From Agrobacterium pusense (GTDB lineage: Bacteria > Pseudomonadota > Alphaproteobacteria > Rhizobiales > Rhizobiaceae), in assembly GCF_900102105.1 (NCBI RefSeq), contig NZ_FNBB01000004.1:186001-250000 (forward strand): a stretch of 64,000 nucleotides of DNA, given 5' to 3'. Made by a program: the position numbers and the translations under genes. Each line of letters begins with the position of its first letter. The stretch's first letter is position 1. The notes below the pieces were generated by a model. It was given only the letters and a program-made list of their open reading frames with translations. It was not told the origin of the DNA and did not search any database. Shown one piece after another: positions 25,995-33,822 of the stretch.

Positions 25995-27227
25995 TCAGTC
26001 AGCCGAACCGATAATGTCCGCGAAACGCTTCTGCCCGTCTTCCGCCGACATCGAGCCCGCGAAGAATTCCGCCATCAGATCTTCCTTCTGTTTCTGCGTA
26101 TCGGCGGAAATCAGCTGGTCGGTGCTGGTCAGCGCATTGCCCTTGGCCAGAATTGCCAGGCCCTTTTTCATGCAGTCATTGGCTGCATTCAGGTCGACGT
26201 CGCCGCGGATCGGCAGCGAGCCTTTCTTCAGGTTGAAGGCGACCTGCGTTTTCGGATCAACGATGGTCGCGGCAAGAACATCCTGCGCCTTGGTTTTCGC
26301 CTCGTCCTTCAAAACGGGGAAATAAAAGGCGTCGCCACCCGTGGTCAGGTATTCACTCAGGCCAAGGCCAGGAAGGCAGGAATAATCAGTGCCAGCTTTC
26401 TGGTTGGCGAGCTGGAATTCACCCTGGGCCCAGTCGCCCATGATCTGGCCGCCGGCCTTGCCGGTGATGACCATGTTGGTGGCCTGGTTCCAGTCCTGAA
26501 CATTGGTGCCCTTGGCCATGTCGCGCGCCTCGACGGCAGCCGCGAAAATCTTTGCCATTTCAGGACCTGCCGCCGCTTCGGCATCCTTGTCGCCATAGAC
26601 CTTCTGATAAAGTTCCTTTCCGCCGATCGAAAGCGTCAGCGTGTCGAACAGGCCGTTCGCCTGCCATGCCTGGCCGCCAAGCGCGAGCGGCTGGATACCG
26701 GCCTTTTTCAGCGCCGGCGCTGCCGCAACAAATTCCGTCCAGTTCTTCGGAACTTCGACGCCCGCTTTCTTGAACGCCGCATTGGAAAGCCACAGCCATT
26801 GCCACGAATGGATATTGACCGGCGCGCAATAGATCTTGCCGTCGATGGTGCAGCTGTCGAGCAGACTCGCCGGCTTGATGACCTCTTTCCACTTACCCTT
26901 TTCGGCAACGTCGGACAGGTCCCGCATCAGGCCGGCCTGCACCAGTTCTTCCGCCTGCCGACCGTGGTTGAACTGGGTAGCGCCCATCGGATCGCCGCCG
27001 GTGATGCGGCTGATCATGATCGGCCGGGCCGTGCCACCCGAACCGGCAATCGCGCCGTCCACCCATTTATTGCCGGTCGCGTCGAAAGCCTTGGCCAGTT
27101 CGGCCACCGCCGCGGCTTCGCCGCCCGATGTCCACCAATGGGTCACCTCAAGATCAGTGGCCCCGGCAAAGCCCGCCGGAATCATCACGCTGGCCAGAAA
27201 AGCCGCAGAAATAACACGCATTCGCAT
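25995..27227 (-). CDS. Sugar-binding protein of ABC importer
   Basis: 410-aa family 1 solute-binding protein with a signal peptide ending near 'AGATD' and the opening 'LEVTHWWTSGGEAAAVAELAKAFDATG'. This opening is typical of glucose/glucoside-type binding proteins (GtsA group). Ligand-site aromatic residues occur in 'NIHSWQWLWLSNAAF'; cysteines at 'DSCTIDGKIYC' suggest a disulphide. The ATG at 27227 follows GGAGG at 6 bases. First gene of the operon; its transcript would be controlled by the operator 16 bases upstream of the ATG. A glucoside or monosaccharide is likely, but not proven. Confidence 0.9.
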   Translation of the reverse strand: MRMRVISAAFLASVMIPAGFAGATDLEVTHWWTSGGEAAAVAELAKAFDATGNKWVDGAIAGSGGTARPIMISRITGGDPMGATQFNHGRQAEELVQAGLMRDLSDVAEKGKWKEVIKPASLLDSCTIDGKIYCAPVNIHSWQWLWLSNAAFKKAGVEVPKNWTEFVAAAPALKKAGIQPLALGGQAWQANGLFDTLTLSIGGKELYQKVYGDKDAEAAAGPEMAKIFAAAVEARDMAKGTNVQDWNQATNMVITGKAGGQIMGDWAQGEFQLANQKAGTDYSCLPGLGLSEYLTTGGDAFYFPVLKDEAKTKAQDVLAATIVDPKTQVAFNLKKGSLPIRGDVDLNAANDCMKKGLAILAKGNALTSTDQLISADTQKQKEDLMAEFFAGSMSAEDGQKRFADIIGSAD

Positions 27228-27242
27228 GAGTCTCCTCCCTCA

Positions 27243-27256
27243 CTGAAACGTTGCAG
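27243..27256. promoter_or_regulatory. LacI-type operator upstream of the sugar operon
   Basis: CTGAAACGTTGCAG, 12 of 14 positions palindromic around CG, 16 bases before the start of the binding-protein gene. Same half-site as the perfect palindrome at 25865-25878, and different from the thuR operators (TTGAAA arms). Confidence 0.6.
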
Positions 27257-27448
27257 TTGGAACGTATGCGAAGATTTTTGATTAGGCAACCGCCTAAAAC
27301 ACGAATCTCGTTACTGCATTCAGCGGCGTCTCGAAGGATGGCAAAATTCGCCTGACAGGCGGACCGTAGAGGGGCTTGCGCGCCGTAATCCACACGCAAT
27401 GCCACTGGTTTAAGAACCCTGCGCAGCAAGAAACAGGTGCAAGAGACA

Positions 27449-28171
27449 ATGAAACGCTGGCATATTCTCCTGATCATCGGATTGATCGGTGTCGCATCGC
27501 TCTTACTCGCCGCGTTTGAGCAGCTCATACCGGGGCAGCAGGTTTCAATGGCGATGCGCCTGTTGATACTCCTCCAACCAGCAGTCCTGACCGTCGCCTC
27601 GGTCGCCACCGGCCAAGCCCTCGCCGCAAAAATCGGGCTCCATGCGCCTTTGATCGATAGCTGGCTGACGGGCGGCGATCCGCGTGCGGTACTGCGAAAA
27701 CAAGTGCCTCCTGCACTTGCTGCGGGTGTTGCCGTTGCCATTGTGATGATCGTCTATTCGTCGGCGATCCTGCCCTTGGTCACAGATGCAGCAACCATGG
27801 CAAATATCACCAGATTTGACATTCCCCTGGCCACCCGGCTTCTCTATGGCGGCGTCACCGAAGAGCTATTGACCCGATGGGGCATGATGTCGTTTTTCGC
27901 GTGGGTTCTCTGGCGCTCTACAGGAGGCGGGCAGGTTCGAGCGTTCATAATGTGCGCCGCCATTGTGATCGCTGCCGCTTTGTTCGCCGCTGGTCATCTG
28001 CCGTTTCTGTTTACCATTGCCGCGCAGCCCGGACCGGCACTCGTCCTTGCAGTGCTGACCGGGAATTTTATTCCCGGACTCATCTTCGGATGGCTATTTT
28101 GGCGCCGGGGACTGGAGGCGGCAATTCTCTCTCATGGCTTTGCCCATTGTATAAATGCAGTGGCTGCCTGA
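27449..28171 (+). CDS. CPBP-family intramembrane metalloprotease (CAAX/Abi)
   Basis: 240 aa, mostly membrane-embedded with roughly six to eight hydrophobic segments. The family's motif 1 EExxxR is present as E138-E139-x3-R143 in 'GVTEELLTRWG'. Motif 2 His is in 'FAAGHLPF', and a further His in 'AAILSHGFAHC'. All catalytic residues of the glutamate-protease-like family are there. Bacterial members process membrane peptides or act in stress and bacteriocin immunity; no partner is linked here. A GTG at 27437 is also in frame; the ATG at 27449 gives a clean cytoplasmic start before helix 1. Confidence 0.85.
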   Translation: MKRWHILLIIGLIGVASLLLAAFEQLIPGQQVSMAMRLLILLQPAVLTVASVATGQALAAKIGLHAPLIDSWLTGGDPRAVLRKQVPPALAAGVAVAIVMIVYSSAILPLVTDAATMANITRFDIPLATRLLYGGVTEELLTRWGMMSFFAWVLWRSTGGGQVRAFIMCAAIVIAAALFAAGHLPFLFTIAAQPGPALVLAVLTGNFIPGLIFGWLFWRRGLEAAILSHGFAHCINAVAA

Positions 28172-28179
28172 ACCAAAAG

Positions 28180-28210
28180 GCGAAGCGGGCAGACGTCCGC
28201 TTCGCTTATT
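28180..28210. terminator. Bidirectional terminator between the CPBP gene and manC
   Basis: Perfect 9-bp stem GCGAAGCGG / CCGCTTCGC with an 8-base loop; TTATTCTCTT follows on the plus strand and CTTTT on the minus strand. It lies between two convergent stop codons (28171 and 28227). Confidence 0.75.
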
Positions 28211-28226
28211 CTCTTGGCGTAGGTAA

Positions 28227-29657
28227 CTATTGCCTCTTGTAATCGTCCTCGATGCGGATGACATCGTCCTCGCCGATATAGGCTCCGGTCTGGATTTCGA
28301 CCAGTTCGAGCGGGATCTGCCCCTCATTGGCAAGACGGTGCGGCTGGCCGATCGGGATATAGACCGACTGGTTTTCCGTCAGCAGCCGGGTCTCGTCACC
28401 AATCGTCACGGTGGCCGTTCCCTTGACGATGATCCAGTGTTCCGAGCGGTGATAGTGTTTCTGGAACGAGATGCGGTGGCCAGGATCGACGGTGATATGA
28501 CCAACCCGATAACGCTCGTCCACATACATGTGTTCGATGTAGCCCCAGGGCCGGTAAACGCGCTTGTGGGTCTGCGTCTGTGGCGCATGTTCGCCGTCCT
28601 TCAGCGTCTCCACCAGACCCTTCACGTCCTGCACCCGGTTCTTCGGCACCACCAGAACCGCATCCTTGGTGGACACCACCACTATGTCCTTCGCGCCCAC
28701 CACCGTCGTCAGCAATTGCGTCGAATGGATGAGGCAGCCTTCGGAATCGATGAAGACGCCGTTACCTTCCAGCGCATTGTCATTGCTGTGTTTGTCGGCG
28801 ATCTCCCAGATCGCGTCCCAGCTGCCGATATCCGACCAGCGAAAATGGCCGTGCACGACAGCCATGCGCCTGGTCTTCTCAATCACGGCATAGTCGATGG
28901 AATTCTTGGGCGAGGCTTCGAAGCTTTCCTGATGCAGACGCACGAAACCGAGGTCGCTTTCATATTGCTCGACTGACTGCGTTACCGCGGCCAGAATTTC
29001 CGGCGCAAAGGCCTCCAGTTCGGCAATCATCACGTCGGAGCGGAACAGGAAGTTTCCGGAATTCCAGAGATAGCCTTTTTCGAGATAGGAGATCGCCGTC
29101 TTCATGTCAGGCTTCTCCACGAAGGCCTCGACCTTACTCAGATCCTTTTCACCATCAATCGCCTCGCCCGGCTTGATGTAACCATAGGAGGTGCGCGGCT
29201 CCGTCGGCACCAAACCGAAGACGACGATGTTGCCCTGATCGGCGGCTTTGGCGCCGAGTTTCACGGCATCGGAAAACTTGTCGGCATCGAGCACCACATG
29301 GTCGGCAGCAAGCGCCAGAACCAGGCATCCGGGCTCGCGACGCTCGGCCAGCACGGCGGCGGCGGCCATGGCGGCGGCGCTGTCACGGCGGGCGGGCTCA
29401 AGCACCACGGTGGCCGGCAGATCGATCTCCTCCGCCTGACGGCGGGCAAAAAAACGGAAATCCTCGTTGGTGATGACAAGTGGCTCGGAATAAAGCGTTT
29501 CGTCACCCACCCGCTGCAGGGTCTGCTGATAGGTCGAAAGATTGCCGACCAGCGGCTGAAACTGCTTGGGCAACTGATCGCGCGAGACCGGCCATAGCCT
29601 GGAGCCAGCACCACCGGCCAGAAGAACCGGCGTGATCTTTCGAGATTGTTCCTTCAC
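28227..29657 (-). CDS. manC: Mannose-1-phosphate guanylyltransferase / mannose-6-phosphate isomerase
   Basis: 476-aa bifunctional type II PMI/GMP. The N-terminal nucleotidyltransferase begins 'PVLLAGGAGSRLWPVSRDQLPKQF', and 'FVEKPDMKTA' is the second signature. The C-terminal cupin isomerase has the metal-binding 'QKHYHRSEHWIIV'. It makes GDP-mannose for surface polysaccharide. The start is a GTG at 29657 with GGAAAGG 7 bases upstream. It is monocistronic, with terminators on both sides. The gene is often called cpsB, xanB or noeJ in other species; manB is not nearby. Confidence 0.93.
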   Translation of the reverse strand: MKEQSRKITPVLLAGGAGSRLWPVSRDQLPKQFQPLVGNLSTYQQTLQRVGDETLYSEPLVITNEDFRFFARRQAEEIDLPATVVLEPARRDSAAAMAAAAVLAERREPGCLVLALAADHVVLDADKFSDAVKLGAKAADQGNIVVFGLVPTEPRTSYGYIKPGEAIDGEKDLSKVEAFVEKPDMKTAISYLEKGYLWNSGNFLFRSDVMIAELEAFAPEILAAVTQSVEQYESDLGFVRLHQESFEASPKNSIDYAVIEKTRRMAVVHGHFRWSDIGSWDAIWEIADKHSNDNALEGNGVFIDSEGCLIHSTQLLTTVVGAKDIVVVSTKDAVLVVPKNRVQDVKGLVETLKDGEHAPQTQTHKRVYRPWGYIEHMYVDERYRVGHITVDPGHRISFQKHYHRSEHWIIVKGTATVTIGDETRLLTENQSVYIPIGQPHRLANEGQIPLELVEIQTGAYIGEDDVIRIEDDYKRQ

Positions 29658-29880
29658 AATAAAACCTTTCCAACGTCAAAAAATTTCCCGGCGCGCCGGA
29701 CAATATACATATTTCCCAATACCGCCATCATCGGTTCATGGGCGGACAAGCGCAAGCTCATAAGTCCCCCTTGTGAAAGCTTGGTGAACAGCTGGGTGTC
29801 TGCCCCGGCACGCTTTCCTAACGCCACGCGGCAGGTGAGGTTCCGCTCGATTTCTTCGCGCGGATCGATGCAGAGCAAAT

Positions 29881-29905
29881 AAAAACCCCGGGATTGCTCC
29901 CGGGG
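29881..29905 (-). terminator. Rho-independent terminator of the glucose dehydrogenase gene
   Basis: On the minus strand CCCCGGG / CCCGGGG, 7-bp perfect stem with a 6-base loop, then TTTTT. It lies 30 bases after the gcd stop at 29935. Confidence 0.9.
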
Positions 29906-29934
29906 CCGGCTTCAAGTGAGGCGTGACGCAAGCG

Positions 29935-32364
29935 TCAGCCCGGCAATGCATAGGCGATGACATAGTCGCCACGGTCAGGAGACTGGCGTGCACCGCCAGC
30001 GGAGATGACGATATATTGCTTGCCGGTCTTCGGAGACTTGTAGCTCATCGGGCCGCCCTGGCTGCCGACCGGAAGGCGGGCCTTCCAGACTTCCTTGCCG
30101 GTCGCCGTATCGAAAGCGCGCAGATAATAATCCTGCGTGCCGGCGATGAAGACGAGACCGCCCTGCGTGGCCAACGTGCCGCCGAGCGTGGGCATGCCGA
30201 TCGGGATCGGAAGGCCCATCTTGATGCCGAGCGGACCGGTATCCTCGACAGTGCCCACGGGCACCTGCCACTTGATCTTCTGGGTCTTCATGTCGATAGC
30301 GGTCATCGTGCCATAGGGCGGGGCCTGGCAGGGTATACCGAGAGCGGACAGGAAACGGTTCTTGTTCACCGCATAGGGCGTGCCCTTCATGGGAACGACG
30401 CCCATGCCGGTGTTGACGCTTTCGCCGCCACTCGCGACAGCCTTGGTCGGTGCCGCTTCCTGCATCTGGATCCAGAGACCGAGGCGCATGTCGTTGACGA
30501 AGATCGTGTTCGTGGTTGGGTCCGTCGAAAGACCGCCCCAGTTCATGCCGCCGAGCGAGCCCGGGAACGACAGGGAGAGGTCCGTGCCCGGCGCCGTATA
30601 AAGGCCCTCATAACGCATGCCCTTGAAGGCAATGCGGCAAAGAAGCTGGTCAAACGGGGTCGCGCCCCACATGTCCGCTTCCGTCAGGGTCTGCGCACCG
30701 ATCTGCGGCATCCCGACCGAGCGTGGCTGTGTCGGCGCGTAGCGCTCGTTCGGAATATTGGCGGGCTTGACCGGAACTTCTTCAACCTTGGTCAGCGGCT
30801 GGCCTGTCGCCCGGTCGAGAACATAGATCTGCGCCGCCTTGGTGCCGAAAACCAGTGCCGGAACAGTGGTTCCATCCGCTTTCGGGAAATCGACGAAGCT
30901 TGGCTGCATCGGCACGTCGAAGTCCCAGAGGTCGTTATGAACCGTTTGGTAGACCCATTTTTCGCGACCGGTGGTGGCATCGAGCGCCAGCATCGAAGCA
31001 CCATATTTATGGTCGAGCGGTGTGCGAGTTGCGCCGTACAAGTCCACCGAAGGGCTGCCGACCGGCATGAAGACGGTGTTCAGCTCCGGATCATAGGACA
31101 TGGACGCCCAGACGTTGGGTGTGGAACGCGTGTAGGTCTGTCCCTCGGGCGGAAGTCCGGTAATATCAGGGTTGCCAGGGTCGAAGGCCCAGCGAAGCGC
31201 GCCCGTCACCACATCGAAACCGCGCATCACACCGCCGGGCATATCGACCTGAACGTTGTCGGCGATACGGCCGCCGACAACGACAGTCGTGCCGGCAAGC
31301 GTAGGTGCGGAGGTCAACACATATTGCGGGTCCGGCGCATCGCCGAGACCGATCTTCAGGTCGACGCGGCCATTGGTGCCGAAATCAGGGCAAAACGCGC
31401 CGGTGTCGGCATCGAGCGCTATCAGTTCCGCATTGATGGTGTTCATCAGAATGCGACGCTGGCAAAGCGCGCCCTCGGCCACCACCGCCGGGGTAACCGG
31501 CGTGGAGCCCGGTGCGGTCGGCTGCTTCAGCGGCGCCTTGGCGTCGAAATAGGCAAGACCGCGGCAACGCATCCAGACGGAAGATTTCGCGTTGATTTCC
31601 GTCTTCCACTTTTCTGCGCCGGTATCTGCATCAAGAGCGATGACATTGTTATGCGGCGTGCACAGGAACACGGTGTCGCCAACTTGCAGCGGCGTTTCCT
31701 GATCTTCCGCACCATTCGCGCCGGGGCTGATCGGGGTATCGCCGGTGTGGTAGGTCCAGGCGACTTCGAGGTTCTTGACGTTGTCGCGCGTGATTTCATC
31801 GAGAGCGACAAAGCGGCTGCCGCCGGATGTATTGCCGTAATGTTCCCAGTTCTTCTGCTCCGTTTCCGGTGTTACGGGCGTCAGGGCTGCGGGTTCACCA
31901 TTGAAGGCGACGGTGGGGTGCGGCACGAACATGCCGGCAAAACCCGCGCCGGTGGCGATGGCGAGAATGGCGGCAATGGCGAAAGAGGCGCCGTATGCCG
32001 GAGCCTTGCCGGCCGCGCGACGCAAGAGAGGATAGGAGAGCGCAACGACAATGGCACCGACGCCCATCGCCAGAAGGCGTGAAATGAGCGGCCAGAAGTG
32101 CAATCCGGCTTCCCACACCGCCCAGATGCCGGTGAGGACGAAGACAAGGCCGAAGAGAACCGCACCGGCAGGCTTGCGCAGCAGGATGAGCAGGCCCGAG
32201 ACGATGAGCGCGATGCCTGCCGTGACAAAATAGAGGCTGCCGCCGAGGGCCACAAGCTGGCCGCCGCCAATGGCGAAGAACAGGCCTGCGGCAACGATGA
32301 CAGCGCCGAGCACCAACAGCCACAATCTGGCTGGGAGCGATAAAGAAGTTGCTGGATTACCCAT
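29935..32364 (-). CDS. gcd: Membrane-bound PQQ-dependent glucose dehydrogenase
   Basis: 809 aa, close to the usual ~800. The N-terminal ~145 residues form five membrane helices ('LWLLVLGAVIVAAGLFF' onward) that pass electrons to ubiquinone. Then comes the eight-bladed PQQ propeller in the periplasm: 'WEHYGNTSGGSRF', 'LEVAWTYHTGD', 'CRGLAYFD', 'GREKWVYQTVHNDLWDFDVPMQPS', 'GLVFIAGTQDYYLRAFDTATGKEVWKA'. It oxidises glucose to gluconolactone outside the cytoplasmic membrane. No pqq biosynthesis gene is in this window. Many agrobacteria are reported to make the apoenzyme and rely on external PQQ, so activity may be conditional. Confidence 0.94.
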   Translation of the reverse strand: MGNPATSLSLPARLWLLVLGAVIVAAGLFFAIGGGQLVALGGSLYFVTAGIALIVSGLLILLRKPAGAVLFGLVFVLTGIWAVWEAGLHFWPLISRLLAMGVGAIVVALSYPLLRRAAGKAPAYGASFAIAAILAIATGAGFAGMFVPHPTVAFNGEPAALTPVTPETEQKNWEHYGNTSGGSRFVALDEITRDNVKNLEVAWTYHTGDTPISPGANGAEDQETPLQVGDTVFLCTPHNNVIALDADTGAEKWKTEINAKSSVWMRCRGLAYFDAKAPLKQPTAPGSTPVTPAVVAEGALCQRRILMNTINAELIALDADTGAFCPDFGTNGRVDLKIGLGDAPDPQYVLTSAPTLAGTTVVVGGRIADNVQVDMPGGVMRGFDVVTGALRWAFDPGNPDITGLPPEGQTYTRSTPNVWASMSYDPELNTVFMPVGSPSVDLYGATRTPLDHKYGASMLALDATTGREKWVYQTVHNDLWDFDVPMQPSFVDFPKADGTTVPALVFGTKAAQIYVLDRATGQPLTKVEEVPVKPANIPNERYAPTQPRSVGMPQIGAQTLTEADMWGATPFDQLLCRIAFKGMRYEGLYTAPGTDLSLSFPGSLGGMNWGGLSTDPTTNTIFVNDMRLGLWIQMQEAAPTKAVASGGESVNTGMGVVPMKGTPYAVNKNRFLSALGIPCQAPPYGTMTAIDMKTQKIKWQVPVGTVEDTGPLGIKMGLPIPIGMPTLGGTLATQGGLVFIAGTQDYYLRAFDTATGKEVWKARLPVGSQGGPMSYKSPKTGKQYIVISAGGARQSPDRGDYVIAYALPG

Positions 32365-32763
32365 GAAAGAATGTCCGGTTAGAAGAGCTGCCCCAAAAGG
32401 CTGAAGCCCGGTGATTGTTCAGCGTCCGGCGAAGCCGGGACAGCCTGCGGCCGCAATGGCCAGGCGAAGATGCGCCGAAGGCGGCGCGGCTGAACGGGGA
32501 ACAATGGTGGGGAAGACTTCCGTCGTGACTGTCATGCTTGACCCATTCACTGCAGGTAACCGCCGGCCCCATGGACGGCGGGCAAGATGCTTGAACAAAT
32601 CCTCCCCGGTTTCTCCCATCAAGGCCTGCAAAGCGGCAAAGACGATCAAAACACTGGCTGCGGTATAACGTCGCCTGCGACAAGATGACAATGCGCAAGC
32701 TGGGCAATTTCGATAAGCTATGCTTATATCACATTACACCTGACAAAACAAAGAAATCTCCCG
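32365..32763. promoter_or_regulatory. Divergent promoter region of gcd and a LysR gene, with LysR-type box
   Basis: 399 bp without a credible gene. Close to the LysR start, ATAAGC-TAT-GCTTAT at 32713-32727 is a perfect 6+6 dyad that contains T-N11-A, the LysR-family binding pattern, 37 bases before the ATG. It is probably the regulator's autoregulatory site. Small GC-rich stems near 32420-32440 have no clear role. Confidence 0.6.
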
Positions 32764-33663
32764 ATGGATATTCGTCAACTCACGATATTCGTGGAAGCGG
32801 CAAGGGCGAGGAACTTTCGTGCCGCAGCCCTGCAGCTCGGCATTGCCCAGCCCGCCGTCACCCAGCGCATTCGACAGCTGGAGGAAAATCTGGGCTTCAA
32901 GCTCTTTCACCGCATCAATCGCGGTGTGGAACTTACCCCGGCCGGTCAGTCCATGCTCATCGAGGCGGAAGAAATCCTTGCACGAACCAAAAGTGCGCTG
33001 GAAAGGGCGCAGCAGATCCGCCGCGGCCAGCTCGGCACGCTGCGCATCGGTTACGGCACGAGTGTCATGGCCGAGCGTAAACTACCCGCGCTCATTACCC
33101 GCTATGGTGAAGAGTACCCAGACGTGACGCTTGAACTGTTGCCCGGCATGACAATGGAACAGCTGATCGAGCAGGTGACGACCCGCGAGACCGACGTTGC
33201 CTTCATCCGCGCGCCTCTTCCCACGCTGCCGCAGACCTTGCGAACCATTCCGTTCGACCGCTCGAGGCTTTGCGTCGCTTTGCCGGAACGTCATGTACTC
33301 GCCAATCGCCCGCAGGTTTCCGTCAGCGATATCCTGCACGAAAAACTGCTGCTGCCGGTTGACGAGATTGGCCTCGGCCTCAGCAGCAGCGCGCTTTCGC
33401 TTTTCGAAGATGCCGGCTGCACGCCGCAAGTCGGCATGCGCATCGCCAACGTCAATACGATTCTCGCGCTCGTGGAGGCCGGTGCAGGCATTTCCATCCT
33501 GCCGGAAAGCACGGTGCTTTCCGCAAGGGGCACTGCCGCCGTGTCACTCGATAGCGCGGAGGCATGGTCCGACTGCGTACTGCTCGTCAGGCGCGGCGCG
33601 CTTGCCCTGCATGTCGAAGCCTTCGTAAATATGGCCCGCCGAGCCTACAGACTGAGCCTTTGA
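32764..33663 (+). CDS. LysR-family transcriptional regulator
   Basis: 299 aa. The N-terminal winged HTH 'MDIRQLTIFVEAARARNFRAAALQLGIAQPAVTQRIRQLEENLGFKLFHR' region is textbook LysR. The effector domain starts at 'GTLRIGYGTSVMAERKLPALI' and includes 'ALVEAGAGISILPES'. It lies between divergent gcd and the downstream malic enzyme gene (160 bases away, same strand); either could be a target. A T-N11-A dyad lies just upstream of its own start. The effector is unknown. Confidence 0.9.
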   Translation: MDIRQLTIFVEAARARNFRAAALQLGIAQPAVTQRIRQLEENLGFKLFHRINRGVELTPAGQSMLIEAEEILARTKSALERAQQIRRGQLGTLRIGYGTSVMAERKLPALITRYGEEYPDVTLELLPGMTMEQLIEQVTTRETDVAFIRAPLPTLPQTLRTIPFDRSRLCVALPERHVLANRPQVSVSDILHEKLLLPVDEIGLGLSSSALSLFEDAGCTPQVGMRIANVNTILALVEAGAGISILPESTVLSARGTAAVSLDSAEAWSDCVLLVRRGALALHVEAFVNMARRAYRLSL

Positions 33664-33822
33664 CAAGCAGGACGCGGAATTAATCGATTGAATCGGCCGC
33701 AAATTTCATCCCGCTTAAATTTGCTGCACTGAACAACATTCAAGGCTTGGCAGGCGCGCGAAAAATACAATAACAACGGCGGATATTTTACATTGTTATA
33801 GACACGAAAGCACACACAGCCC

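Noticed and set aside
27228-27448. Divergent regulator gene for the second sugar operon
   Set aside because: No HTH-coding frame fits in this interval; the next gene is a membrane protease.
29654-29878. Possible 74-codon gene overlapping the manC start by 4 bases
   Set aside because: TTG start directly beside the gcd terminator, no ribosome site; the manC GTG has its own good site. The overlap is probably chance.
29923-32082. 719-codon open frame on the plus strand
   Set aside because: Runs antisense to the PQQ glucose dehydrogenase gene; composition is His/Arg/Ala-rich nonsense typical of the opposite strand of GC-rich genes.
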